A DNA stretch of 64,000 nt. It comes from JAPWJZ01 sp964575605. Its GTDB lineage: Bacteria > Pseudomonadota > Alphaproteobacteria > Micavibrionales > UBA2020. Location: contig CAZNRN010000012.1 of assembly GCA_964575605.1 (NCBI GenBank), forward strand, positions 37,129 through 101,128, written 5' to 3'. The notes under the pieces were generated by a model, which saw only the letters and a program-made list of their open reading frames with translations, ran no database searches and was not told the origin of the DNA. The translations under genes were made by a program, and so were the position numbers. Of this stretch, positions 33,287 through 43,178 are shown piece by piece (position 1 is the first letter of the stretch; every line of letters begins with the position of its first letter).

Positions 33287-34324
33287 ATGGAACTTGAAAC
33301 CGCACCCTGGATCTGGGCGACCTTCTTTGCGCTCTTCCTGTCATTGCTTGCGCTGGACCTGGGCGTCCTCAACAAAAAGGACCACGTCGTTGGCGTGAAA
33401 GAAAGCCTTCGCATGAGTGCGTTTTATGCGCTCATCGCGTTCCTTTTCGCGGGTTGGGTCTGGTATATACGTGATGCTGAATCCGCCGGGCTTTTCATCA
33501 CCGGCTATCTGGTCGAGCAGTCGCTGTCGCTCGACAATATTTTTGTCATTTCCCTGGTGCTCACCTATTTCAAGGTGCCGCGCCCTTACCAGCACCGTGT
33601 GCTTTTCTGGGGGATTATCGGCGTCATCCTGATGCGCGGCGTCATGATCGGCCTTGGGACGACTATCGTCACGAAATTCCAGCCCGTTCTGCTGTTCTTT
33701 GCAGCCTTCCTAGTCATCACCGGCATCAAGATGTTGCTGATGGATGACGACGACGAGCACAATATCTCGGAAAACAAGGTCGTCAAGTTCTTCGAAAAGC
33801 GCATGCGTGTGACGCATGAGCTGCATGGCCATGATTTCCTGGTCAAACAGCCCGACCCAAAACAGGGCGGCAAGCTGACCTGGTTCGCGACCCCCTTGCT
33901 GCTCGCACTAATGGTGGTCGAGGTTGTCGACGTTATCTTTGCGGTAGACAGCATCCCCGCGATCCTCGCCATCACGCAGGACACCTTCCTCGTCTACACC
34001 AGCAACCTTTTTGCGATCATGGGCCTGCGCTCGCTTTACTTCGCGCTCTCGGCGATGCTGGACCGGTTCAAGTACCTGAAATTCTCGCTCGCGCTGGTGC
34101 TGGTCTTCATCGGCGCCAAGGTGCTGCTGCACAAGGGGCCCGAGCTGCTGGCGAAATACATCCCGGGCGAGGAGCTTGCAGCTTCCATCGCCAAAATGTC
34201 CTTCCACATCCCGACGGCGCTTTCGCTGGCGATCACTATCGGGCTGCTGATAGGGGGGGCGCTCTTCTCGCTCGTGAAGACGAAAGATGAAAAGAACGGC
34301 GACAAGCCCGCAGCGGCCGAATAA
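33287..34324 (+). CDS. TerC family integral membrane protein
   Basis: Protein of 345 residues with about nine transmembrane helices and TerC signatures: YLVEQSLSLDNIFVISLV early, and EVVDVIFAVDSIPAILAI plus SNLFAIMGLRSLYF later. The acidic residues inside membrane helices are typical of this family, which is linked to tellurite resistance and to Mn2+ or Ca2+ export (Alx/MntP-like roles). No other ter genes are present, so metal homeostasis is the likelier role. A terminator follows. Confidence 0.9.
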   Translation: MELETAPWIWATFFALFLSLLALDLGVLNKKDHVVGVKESLRMSAFYALIAFLFAGWVWYIRDAESAGLFITGYLVEQSLSLDNIFVISLVLTYFKVPRPYQHRVLFWGIIGVILMRGVMIGLGTTIVTKFQPVLLFFAAFLVITGIKMLLMDDDDEHNISENKVVKFFEKRMRVTHELHGHDFLVKQPDPKQGGKLTWFATPLLLALMVVEVVDVIFAVDSIPAILAITQDTFLVYTSNLFAIMGLRSLYFALSAMLDRFKYLKFSLALVLVFIGAKVLLHKGPELLAKYIPGEELAASIAKMSFHIPTALSLAITIGLLIGGALFSLVKTKDEKNGDKPAAAE

Positions 34325-34358
34325 ATATACATAACCAGACGCAATTATTCGTAACATC

Positions 34359-34410
34359 GCGCGCTATGAAAATGCGGCGCAGCATTTTCTTTCGCGCCGA
34401 TTATTTTTTC
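34359..34410 (+). terminator. Terminator after terC
   Basis: GAAAATGC-GGCGCA-GCATTTTC (8 bp stem) is extended by GCGCG / CGCGC outside a small internal loop, and a T run follows at about 34404-34409. Confidence 0.6.
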
Positions 34411-34563
34411 CAAGCGCTTTATTACAGCTTTACGGCAAGGTGTTGTTGTTACATACTCGGCGAAAATAAAAAGTAAGCGGTTAAAACGACTCAGGTTTCA
34501 CTGGGTCACGGCCGCACGAGGGTGTGGCCGGGTTCAACCTTTAGAAAACAACGAGGCCATCAG

Positions 34564-35739
<1,176 letters not shown>

Positions 35740-35768
35740 TCATCCCCATTCCTTGAAAGGAAACTGAC

Positions 35769-38312
35769 ATGGCTATCAAAAAAGCGGCAGTTATCGGCGC
35801 AGGCGTGATGGGTGCAGGCATCGCGGCCCAGTTGGCCAACGCGGGCATCGAGGTCGAACTGCTCGACCGCGTCGACCCGAAGAACCCCGAAAACCGCACG
35901 GCAATCGCCTCCGGCGCGATCGAGAAACTGCTCAAGACCAATCCTGCCGCGCTGATGCACAAGAAAAACGCGCGCAAGATCCGTCCCGGCAACACCGAAG
36001 ACAACCTCGACCGCCTGAAAGAATGCGACCTCATCATCGAGGCCGTTTTCGAAGACCCCAAGGTGAAATCGGACATCTTCAAGAAAATCGACGCCAACCG
36101 CAAACCGGGCTCGATCGTCGCCTCCAACACTTCGACCATTCCGCTGCAGAACCTTGTGGCCGACCAGTCGGATGCGTTCAAGAAAGATTGCGTCATCACG
36201 CACTTCTTCAACCCGCCCCGCTACATGCCGCTGCTGGAGCTTATCACCTCGCCCCATAACGACCCTGCGAAAGTCGCCGAAGTCACGCGCTTCATGGACG
36301 AGCGCATGGGCAAAGGTGTCGTGCATTGCAACGACACCCCGGGCTTCATCGCCAACCGCATCGGCACCTTCTGGATCCAGGCATCGATCAACGAAGCCGT
36401 CGCGCGCAAGCTGACGGTGGAAGAAGCCGACGCCATCGTTGGCCGCCCGATGGGCGTGCCGAAAACCGGCATCTTCGGCCTGGTCGACCTCGTCGGCCTC
36501 GATCTCATGCCCCACATCAGCAAGAGCCTGACGGGCGCGCTGCCCGCCGACGACGGCTATGTGAAGATCAACAAATCCTATCCGGTGATCGAAAAAATGA
36601 TTGCCGACGGCTACACCGGCCGCAAGGGAAAGGGCGGTTTCTACCGCCTGAACGACAAGCGCGAGAAACTGGCGGTCGACCTTGAAACCGGCGCCGAACG
36701 TCCCGCGAAAAAAGTGAAGATGAAGGCCGCCGAGAACGCCAAAAAAGGCGGCCTCAAAGGCCTCGTCGAAACGAAGGACAAAGGCGGCGAATACGCCTGG
36801 TCGGTTATCAAGCAGACCCTGCTGTACTCGCTCGAACACGCACATACCATCGCGGCCGACATCAACTCGCTCGACCAGGGCATGAAGCTCGGCTACAACT
36901 GGAAATGGGGCCCGTTCGAGATGATCGACAAACTGGGCGTCGATTATTTCATCAAGCGCCTCGAAGCCGACGGCGAAAAAATCCCCGCGCTCCTCGAAAA
37001 AGCGCGCGGCAAATCGTTCTACAAGAACGAAGGCGGCAAGCTGCACCAGCTCAACGCAGCCGGTACCTATGACGAAGTGAAACGCCCCGAAGGCGTCCTG
37101 CTGCTCTCCGACATCAAGCGCGACAAGAAAAACCTTGTGGCGAAAAACATGTCGGCCTCCCTCTGGGATGCGGGCGACGGCGTGCTCTGCCTCGAATTCC
37201 ATTCGAAAATGAACTCGCTTGACCTGTTCACCATGAAAATGATCAACAAGGCCTGCGACATCATCGAAGGCGGCGAGAAGGGCGGCAAGTTCAAGGCGCT
37301 CGTCATCCACAACGAAGCGGATGATTTCTCGGTCGGCGCAAATATCGGCGTCGCCCTCTATGCGGCCAAGGCCAAGCAGTTCTGGCTGGTGGACAAGATG
37401 GTGAAGTCGGGTCAGGAAACCTACAAACGCCTGAAATACGCGAAATTCCCCGTCGTCTCGGCTCCCGCCGGCAAGGCGCTGGGCGGCGGCTGCGAAATTT
37501 TGCTGCACAGCCATCACGTGCAGGCGCATGCCGAAACCTATCCCGGCCTCGTCGAAGTCGGCGTCGGCCTGTTGCCCGCCTGGGGTGGATCGACCGAGCT
37601 GATGACCCGCGCGAAGCAGAGCAAGAAACTCCCCAATGGCCCGATGCCCGCGGTGGGCGCTATCTTCGAGATCATCTCGACCGCCAAAGTCGGCCTCTCG
37701 GCCTTCGAGGCGAAAGACCTGTTCTATCTGCGTGATACCGACGGCATCACCATGAACAAGTCGCGCCTGCTTGCCGATGCCAAGAAAAAGGCGCTGGAGA
37801 TGACGGTCGACTTCAAGCCGGAACAGCCCTTCAACATGACGCTGCCGGGCGCATCCGGCGCTGCCGCCCTCAACATGGCAGTCGACGGCTTCTACCTGAA
37901 AGGCCAGGCCACTCCCTACGATGTGGTTGTTTCCGACAAGGTCGGCAAAGTGCTGACAGGCGGCGACAAGGCAGGCCCCGGCGTGGTCGTCACGCAGGAT
38001 TACCTGCGCGAACTGGAGCGCAAGCACTTCATGGAACTTATCCATGACAAGCGCACCATGGCCCGCGTCGAAACCATGCTGAAAACCGGCAAGCCGTTGC
38101 GTGAAGGCCCGCTCGAGGGTAACCCCCGCGCGCAGGAAATCCGCGATGAAGCCGACAGGCCGGGCTTCTTCGCCCGCGCTTTCGTCAACCCTGTGAAGAA
38201 TATCTTCAACAAGGTTTGCCGCCGCAACGCGGTCAACGACAACATCCAGCTGGAAAAAGACACCAAGGCCAAGGTCAACTGGCCCTCGGTAAAACCGCCC
38301 AAAGCGAGCTAA
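35769..38312 (+). CDS. 3-hydroxyacyl-CoA dehydrogenase / enoyl-CoA hydratase (FadN-type order)
   Basis: Bifunctional beta-oxidation enzyme of 847 residues. The dehydrogenase comes first: NAD motif IGAGVMGAGIAAQLA at residue 9, THFFNPPRYMPLLEL with the catalytic His, and its C-terminal domains to about 430. A crotonase domain follows (about 470-700) with the oxyanion segment GKALGGGCEILLHSHH and the Glu-bearing GLVEVGVGLLPAWGG. This order is opposite to E. coli FadB and matches FadN of Bacillus. The last 100 residues are basic. fadA is directly upstream and a strong terminator follows. Confidence 0.92.
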   Translation: MAIKKAAVIGAGVMGAGIAAQLANAGIEVELLDRVDPKNPENRTAIASGAIEKLLKTNPAALMHKKNARKIRPGNTEDNLDRLKECDLIIEAVFEDPKVKSDIFKKIDANRKPGSIVASNTSTIPLQNLVADQSDAFKKDCVITHFFNPPRYMPLLELITSPHNDPAKVAEVTRFMDERMGKGVVHCNDTPGFIANRIGTFWIQASINEAVARKLTVEEADAIVGRPMGVPKTGIFGLVDLVGLDLMPHISKSLTGALPADDGYVKINKSYPVIEKMIADGYTGRKGKGGFYRLNDKREKLAVDLETGAERPAKKVKMKAAENAKKGGLKGLVETKDKGGEYAWSVIKQTLLYSLEHAHTIAADINSLDQGMKLGYNWKWGPFEMIDKLGVDYFIKRLEADGEKIPALLEKARGKSFYKNEGGKLHQLNAAGTYDEVKRPEGVLLLSDIKRDKKNLVAKNMSASLWDAGDGVLCLEFHSKMNSLDLFTMKMINKACDIIEGGEKGGKFKALVIHNEADDFSVGANIGVALYAAKAKQFWLVDKMVKSGQETYKRLKYAKFPVVSAPAGKALGGGCEILLHSHHVQAHAETYPGLVEVGVGLLPAWGGSTELMTRAKQSKKLPNGPMPAVGAIFEIISTAKVGLSAFEAKDLFYLRDTDGITMNKSRLLADAKKKALEMTVDFKPEQPFNMTLPGASGAAALNMAVDGFYLKGQATPYDVVVSDKVGKVLTGGDKAGPGVVVTQDYLRELERKHFMELIHDKRTMARVETMLKTGKPLREGPLEGNPRAQEIRDEADRPGFFARAFVNPVKNIFNKVCRRNAVNDNIQLEKDTKAKVNWPSVKPPKAS

Positions 38313-38336
38313 TTTTCAGCCTGGCTAAAGATAAAA

Positions 38337-38370
38337 GGCCCATCCCGCGCGGATGGGCCTTTTTCTTTAT
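38337..38370 (+). terminator. Rho-independent terminator of the beta-oxidation operon
   Basis: GGCCCATCC / GGATGGGCC perfect 9 bp stem with a 5 nt loop, followed by TTTTTCTTT. Confidence 0.93.
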
Positions 38371-38423
38371 AAATATCAATATGTTACGGTTGCGGTTTTC
38401 GGCCGGGGCGATTTACTGAATTC

Positions 38424-38452
38424 TTGACAAACAGTGGCCTAATGCCTTATTT
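38424..38452 (+). promoter_or_regulatory. Sigma70-type promoter of tRNA-Gly
   Basis: TTGACA at 38424-38429, exactly 17 bp, then TTATTT at 38447-38452. The start would fall about 37 nt before the tRNA. Confidence 0.75.
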
Positions 38453-38495
38453 CTCTAACACTCGCTGTGAAGGAGAGATTCTTCCGGCTTCCCAT

Positions 38496-38570
<75 letters not shown>

Positions 38571-38586
38571 TTTCTCTCAAAAATTC

Positions 38587-39408
38587 TCAAGCCAAAGGTA
38601 ATTCGCTGTCGCATCGCGTCATGCGGTCGTGCTCTTTCACAATCTCCGCGATGTCGCGATGGATGCTGCTTGAACCAAAGCTGCCGACAAAGCGGCAAAC
38701 GGCAAAGCCCTGCGATTGATGTTCGTAATTCGACAGCCAGTGTGCGAAAGCATCGCGCGATTCAGCTTCCTCGTAAGGGTAATGCCCCGGCGGACGCTCG
38801 CAGGCGACGCGATGCGGCTTCGGCGTCAGGCGCGCGCGAAAACTTTTCTGGTTCTTGCACAGCTGCACGTAAAGCCTGTCGCTTCCAAGGTCTTTCAGCC
38901 AGCCGATCGATTCATCGTTCACAGGCAATAGCGCATGCGTGAACAGGTAACGCAACCCGTTGCGCGTGCGGTAAACGCGTACGCCTATTTGCGGGCGCTC
39001 TGACAGCCATTGCTGCAATTTATCGATATGCTTTTTTGTGCCGTCCTTATCCTTGCCGAACAGCTTGTCGAACAAACCCGGTCCCCTGATATCGATGTCG
39101 GCAAAGACTGCATTCTCGGTGTTCAGCACAAGGCAGCCCTTGCCGTTGCGCGTGATGCCCGCGCTCTTGCCCATTTCCTTCACCAGTTCTTCAGGGACGT
39201 CGCGCATGCTATAGGCGTAATCGTCCAAGTCGCGGCGGACTTCAAGTTGCGATACGCGCTGCTTCAGTTGTGCGAGCGCGCTTTTTGCGTCGCGCATCGC
39301 ATCCTCGCGGCTTTCGTTCGAGCCTCCCCATTTGCGAAGCTTGAGATGCCGGCCTTTCGCATCCGTTGCATGGTCTTCGGCGACAGCCCAGTAGCGGCGC
39401 AGTTTCAT
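38587..39408 (-). CDS. Conserved-looking protein of unknown function with DxD motif
   Basis: Protein of 273 residues. The ATG at 39408 follows a strong GGGGGGA; the frame stays open upstream to 39630 but that part crosses a terminator hairpin and is not protein-like. A hydrophobic strand ending in an acidic pair (NTENAVFADIDI, Asp104 and Asp106) and a basic strand segment (VRVYRTRNGLRYLFTH, 143-158) recall motifs I and II of archaeo-eukaryotic primase-like folds. This resemblance is weak and the third motif is unclear. I have a vague memory of a widespread uncharacterised family with this YRT-GLR signature. It lies alone next to tRNA-Gly. Confidence 0.7.
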   Translation of the reverse strand: MKLRRYWAVAEDHATDAKGRHLKLRKWGGSNESREDAMRDAKSALAQLKQRVSQLEVRRDLDDYAYSMRDVPEELVKEMGKSAGITRNGKGCLVLNTENAVFADIDIRGPGLFDKLFGKDKDGTKKHIDKLQQWLSERPQIGVRVYRTRNGLRYLFTHALLPVNDESIGWLKDLGSDRLYVQLCKNQKSFRARLTPKPHRVACERPPGHYPYEEAESRDAFAHWLSNYEHQSQGFAVCRFVGSFGSSSIHRDIAEIVKEHDRMTRCDSELPLA

Positions 39409-39454
39409 GATGGTCCCCCCCTGTTGCAAAACCATCATGCCATTAAAGGCTGCT

Positions 39455-39494
39455 AAAAAAAATCCGCCGGCTGCGGGGCAATGCAGCGCGGCGG
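39455..39494 (-). terminator. Terminator or attenuator inside the leader of the 38587 gene
   Basis: On the minus strand CCGCCGCGCTGC pairs with GCAGCCGGCGG (one bulge, 8 nt loop) and is followed by ATTTTTTTT. It lies 46 nt upstream of the ATG at 39408 on the same strand, so it should stop transcripts before they reach the gene. Confidence 0.8.
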
Positions 39495-39591
39495 AAAGTG
39501 AAGCGAATGAACGTAAAAACACCCTACCAGATAAATACGTACATATAAAGAACAATATCAGTACATATATGGTATATCGGTGATTAGACCG

Positions 39592-39620
39592 TTGACAGAA
39601 GATGCTGGGGTTCGCATGAT
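39592..39620 (+). promoter_or_regulatory. Candidate promoter of the M20 peptidase gene
   Basis: TTGACA at 39592-39597, 17 bp spacer, CATGAT at 39615-39620, about 115 nt before the ATG at 39735. Confidence 0.5.
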
Positions 39621-39734
39621 GCTCCATCAAGTTTCTCGAGCAGGATTCTAGGGTTTGCGCGGCTGGCAGGAGGGTGTTCCGACAGCTAAGTCAAAGCGTG
39701 AAAACTTTTGTGCGCAAAAAAGGATGGTTTCGAC

Positions 39735-40976
39735 ATGGGTATTATCAAGAAAATCCAGGACATGAAGCAGGAGATGACCAGGTGGCGGCAAAAGCTGCAC
39801 CAGGAGCCCGAGCTCGCCTTCGAGGAAAAGAAAACCATGCGCTTTGTCACGCGCACGCTTGAAGATAACGGCATCGACTGCTTCCCCCTCGCCAAGACGG
39901 GCGTCGTCGGCGTGCTGCACGGCAAGGGCGGCCCGGGCGGCAAGGCGATCATGCTGCGTGCCGATATGGACGGCCTGCCCATCCACGAAAAATCCGGCGT
40001 CGTGCATACGTCCCGCAACGAAGGCGTGCACCATGCCTGCGGCCACGACGGCCATATGGCGATGCTGCTGGGCGCCGCGAAATACCTCGCCCAGACGAAA
40101 GATTTCGACGGTACCGTTTATTTCGTCTTCCAGCCCGCCGAAGAAGATATCGGCGGCGCGCAGGAGATGATCAAACAGGGCCTCTTCACGAAATTCCCCG
40201 CGGATGAAGTGTATGGCCTGCACAACTATCCCGGCCTGCCGCTCGGCACCATGGCGACGGGCGCAGGCCCGCTGCTGGCCGCTTCCGACGATTTCAAGAT
40301 TACTGTGAAGGGCAAGGGCGGCCACGCGTCGCATGCCGAAGTCACGACCGATGTGCTGGGCGCCGCCGCCGAAGCCGTCGTGCGCATCAAGGAACTTGCG
40401 AAAAAAGAAATCAACGGCGCCGAACCTGCCGCGCTTTCCATCTGCGTCTTCAAGACGACGGGCGATGCCGACAACGCGCTGCCCGACACCGCTTTCTTCA
40501 GCGGGACTATCCGCACTTTCGATGCGGCGCTGCAGGTCAGGCTGCAGGATGAAATGGTCAATATCGTCGACGATATCGAGAAAAAATACGGCGTCGTCGT
40601 CGACTTCGACATGAAGAATGGCTACCCCGTCCTGGTCAACGAGGCGAAGGCGACCGATTTTGCTATCGAAGCTGCCAAAGACACGGTCGGCGACGCGCAG
40701 GTCATCAACCCCGTGCCGCGCACGCTGGGCACCGAAGATTTCGCCTATTACCTGCAGCATAAGCCCGGCAACTATATGGCCATCGGCACGGGCAAGCCCG
40801 GCGCCAAGGAATATAACGACATCCACAGCGCCAAGTACGACTTCAACGATGCGGCCCTGCCCATCGGCGCGTCGTACTGGGTCAATCTGGTGGAAAAGAA
40901 ATTGCCGCTGCTGACACCTCCCCCCGCCAACGAGGGCGGGGCAGGCCCTGCTGCGCCTTCAGCACCCAAGCCCTGA
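39735..40976 (+). CDS. M20 family metallo-amidohydrolase
   Basis: Protein of 413 residues of the hippurate / N-acyl-amino acid amidohydrolase type (M20D). Metal-site motifs are visible: RADMDGLPIHEKSG, HHACGHDGHMAMLLGAA, the Glu pair in FQPAEEDIGGAQEM, and the late GTEDFAYYLQ. A dimerisation domain occupies about 180-295. The ATG at 39735 follows AAGGATGG. The likely substrate is an N-acylated amino acid or small peptide; the exact one cannot be told. It ends with an Ala/Pro-rich tail. Confidence 0.92.
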   Translation: MGIIKKIQDMKQEMTRWRQKLHQEPELAFEEKKTMRFVTRTLEDNGIDCFPLAKTGVVGVLHGKGGPGGKAIMLRADMDGLPIHEKSGVVHTSRNEGVHHACGHDGHMAMLLGAAKYLAQTKDFDGTVYFVFQPAEEDIGGAQEMIKQGLFTKFPADEVYGLHNYPGLPLGTMATGAGPLLAASDDFKITVKGKGGHASHAEVTTDVLGAAAEAVVRIKELAKKEINGAEPAALSICVFKTTGDADNALPDTAFFSGTIRTFDAALQVRLQDEMVNIVDDIEKKYGVVVDFDMKNGYPVLVNEAKATDFAIEAAKDTVGDAQVINPVPRTLGTEDFAYYLQHKPGNYMAIGTGKPGAKEYNDIHSAKYDFNDAALPIGASYWVNLVEKKLPLLTPPPANEGGAGPAAPSAPKP

Positions 40977-40996
40977 CGTTTTCCAAAACTTCAGCC

Positions 40997-41022
40997 CCCT
41001 CGCCAGCGTAATGCTGGCGGGG
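40997..41022 (+). terminator. Hairpin between M20 and phosphatase genes
   Basis: CCC-T-CGCCAGC / GCTGGCG-GGG with a 5 nt loop and a single T bulge. No T run follows, so it may be a Rho-dependent stop or an RNA stability element; it ends 13 bp before the next ATG. Confidence 0.4.
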
Positions 41023-41035
41023 TATGCTGTTGCCC

Positions 41036-41857
41036 ATGAAGATTATCGAACAATTCACCGCGGGCAAGGCAGGCCCCGACGCTAACGAAGACAAACTGAC
41101 AGTCGGTGACGATTTCATCGGCGTCTTTGACGGCGTTACATCGCGACAGGGTAATACCCTGCGCGGCGTCTCCACAGGGCGCTTCGCCGCAGGAGTGCTG
41201 GCTGAGGCCTTGCACAAGCTGCCGAAAGACATCGAAGGCCCCGCCGCCGTTAATTCTCTCAACGCCACGCTGCTGGCCGAAGCCAAAAAAGCCGGCGCGG
41301 AGGAGGGGAAAGAGTTCAAGGAGATATGGTCCTATCCCGCCGCCGCGCTGCTGGTTTATTCACGCGCACGGAAAGAAATCTGGCGCGTTGCCGATTCAAC
41401 CTTCGTTTTAAAAGGCAAACCGCATTACCGCAGTTTCCCGCAGGAAGAAACCTGGGCACAGCTTCGCCGCGCCTTCATCTGCGCGAAACTGGCCCGGGGC
41501 ATGACGGAGCAGGAACTGCTGGACGACGACCCCAGCTGGCCGCTCCTGACCCCCATCATCTCGGAACTTAAAATCTTCGCCAACCATGCTGGCCCCTTCG
41601 GCTATGGCGTGCTGAACGGCAGCCCCGTTCCCGCCATTCATATCGAAGTCTTCAGTGCAAAAGACGCGGGCGAAATCATTTTTGCCAGCGACGGCTATCC
41701 GGAAGTTTTCGGTACGCTCGACGAAACCGAATCCCATATCGCAAAGGTGCTGGCCGAAGATCCGCTGATGTATAAACTCTACCCGCAGGTGAAGGGCGTC
41801 AAGAAAGGCCACGTGTCCTTTGATGACCGCACTTATATCCGCTTCATGGGGGAATGA
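41036..41857 (+). CDS. PP2C-like phosphatase-fold protein
   Basis: Protein of 273 residues. PPM/PP2C-like pattern: an early acidic motif ANEDKLTVGDDFIGVFDGVT (metal-binding Asp-Gly), a mid SDGYPEVF and a late FDDRTYI. It therefore probably dephosphorylates Ser/Thr proteins or small molecules in the cytoplasm. It is shorter and more divergent than standard PP2C. The ATG at 41036 is used; the alternative at 41024 lacks a ribosome site. It overlaps the next gene by 4 bp (ATGA). Confidence 0.72.
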   Translation: MKIIEQFTAGKAGPDANEDKLTVGDDFIGVFDGVTSRQGNTLRGVSTGRFAAGVLAEALHKLPKDIEGPAAVNSLNATLLAEAKKAGAEEGKEFKEIWSYPAAALLVYSRARKEIWRVADSTFVLKGKPHYRSFPQEETWAQLRRAFICAKLARGMTEQELLDDDPSWPLLTPIISELKIFANHAGPFGYGVLNGSPVPAIHIEVFSAKDAGEIIFASDGYPEVFGTLDETESHIAKVLAEDPLMYKLYPQVKGVKKGHVSFDDRTYIRFMGE

Positions 41858-42579
41858 TGAAGAATACCGTTAAAATAATTGCGCTTGTTGTGCTGCTGGC
41901 CGCAGTCACCGGTGGACTCATGATGTTGAAATCGGCAGGCGGCTGCGCCTTCCAGCCCGCCGCGGGCAAGAAATTCCGCCCGCTGGTCGAAGGCATCAAG
42001 GATGTGAACGTTGTCGTCCATGTGCGCCCCGACGCCTACGAAAAACTGCTCGCCTGCTATGAAGAGAAAAAAGACAAATGCGAAGAGAAGCAATATGTCT
42101 TCGACAGCTTCTCTGGCGGCAAGGTCGCGCGCACCGCGCAGGAATTTGATGGCGAGTATCCAGGCGCGCTGAAAATTTCTCCCGTCGCCATCATGGTCAA
42201 GGAACAGCTCGACCGCTCGATCCGCGAAGCACTGATGGGCACCTCGTGCAAGGCGCCCGAGGCAAAAATCCTCACCCAGCATCTTTATAACGTGACACCA
42301 GATGGACTGCAGGAACAGGCGAAACAAATCGATGACAAAAATACGCTGACCGTTTTCGTCAACATCATCAACTTCGACGAACAGGCACAGCGCCATGTGC
42401 AGGTGGGGCTTGATTTCTACCGTCCCGGGCAGGGCTTTGATGCCGCGAACGGCTTTGAGACCCGCCCGCAACTCACCGCGCCCGTGCCCTTCAGCTTCGG
42501 TACCGGCGAAACGGCAAAATCGGTTTTCGACTTCGTTGGGCAGAGCCTCAAGAACCTGGTTGCCCCTGTTGGCGGTTGA
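41854..42579 (+). CDS. Membrane-anchored protein of unknown function
   Basis: Protein of 241 residues with one N-terminal hydrophobic helix (KIIALVVLLAAVTGGLMML) that acts as signal anchor, followed by a periplasmic domain with four Cys. Not recognised. The start overlaps the PP2C-like gene stop, so the two form an operon. Confidence 0.7.
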   Translation: MMKNTVKIIALVVLLAAVTGGLMMLKSAGGCAFQPAAGKKFRPLVEGIKDVNVVVHVRPDAYEKLLACYEEKKDKCEEKQYVFDSFSGGKVARTAQEFDGEYPGALKISPVAIMVKEQLDRSIREALMGTSCKAPEAKILTQHLYNVTPDGLQEQAKQIDDKNTLTVFVNIINFDEQAQRHVQVGLDFYRPGQGFDAANGFETRPQLTAPVPFSFGTGETAKSVFDFVGQSLKNLVAPVGG

Positions 42580-42611
42580 AATAAAGTAACAAATATGGGA
42601 AAACACCGCCC

Positions 42612-43127
42612 ATGACCGAAGCCCTGAAACGCATCCCTACACCCGACCCCCTCGCTACTGCCTTCACACAGATGGGTATCGAAACAACTACCTATGAACA
42701 CCGCCCTGTCTTCACGGTCGAGGAAGGCGCGGATTTCAAGAAGCTGATCCCCGGCGGACATACCAAGAATTTGTTTTTAAAAGATAAAAAAGACAAGGTC
42801 TGGCTCGTGACGGCGCTCGATGAAACTGTCATCGACCTCAAAAAACTGCCCGCCCGTATCAACAGTGCGCGCCTCTCCTTCGGCAATGCCGAGTTGATGG
42901 GCGCGCTGCTGCAGGTTACGCCTGGTTCTGTAACGCCGCTGGCGCTTCTGAACGATGTTAACCGGCAGGTCAGCCCCATTCTGGATGCCGGAATTCTTGC
43001 GCACGAGGTCATGAACTGCCACCCGCTCCGGAACGACCGCACCACCTGCCTGAAATCGCAGGACTTGGTCAAATTCATGAAAAACCTGGGTTATGACCCG
43101 TTGATTGTTGATTTTTCAGCGATATAA
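42612..43127 (+). CDS. YbaK/ProX-type aminoacyl-tRNA deacylase
   Basis: Protein of 171 residues of the YbaK/prolyl-tRNA editing family, which hydrolyses mischarged tRNA. It has the catalytic Lys region GGHTKNLFLKDKKDK and the late strand pair GSVTPLALLND. It most resembles the stand-alone ProX/PrdX type that clears Ala from tRNA-Pro. The ATG at 42612 lacks a strong ribosome site but starts the conserved domain. Confidence 0.88.
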   Translation: MTEALKRIPTPDPLATAFTQMGIETTTYEHRPVFTVEEGADFKKLIPGGHTKNLFLKDKKDKVWLVTALDETVIDLKKLPARINSARLSFGNAELMGALLQVTPGSVTPLALLNDVNRQVSPILDAGILAHEVMNCHPLRNDRTTCLKSQDLVKFMKNLGYDPLIVDFSAI

Positions 43128-43178
43128 CCTATTTCAGTATGATAGCTTTGGGGTAGGGCTTAATAAGCAGAAAAGCAC

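Larger units (their letters stand above)
39409..39734. other. Regulatory intergenic region between divergent genes
   Basis: About 325 bp. It holds a minus-strand terminator hairpin in the leader of the 38587 gene, an AT-rich stretch with two direct GTACATATA copies 22 bp apart (39539 and 39561), and a plus-strand promoter candidate. No gene is supported. Confidence 0.6.

Noticed and set aside
39409..39630. N-terminal extension of the DxD-motif protein
   Set aside because: The open frame crosses a terminator hairpin and a strong ribosome site marks the ATG at 39408.
38571..39640. Integrated element at tRNA-Gly
   Set aside because: The neighbour is of unknown function, but there is no integrase, no direct repeat of the tRNA 3' end and no base composition change.
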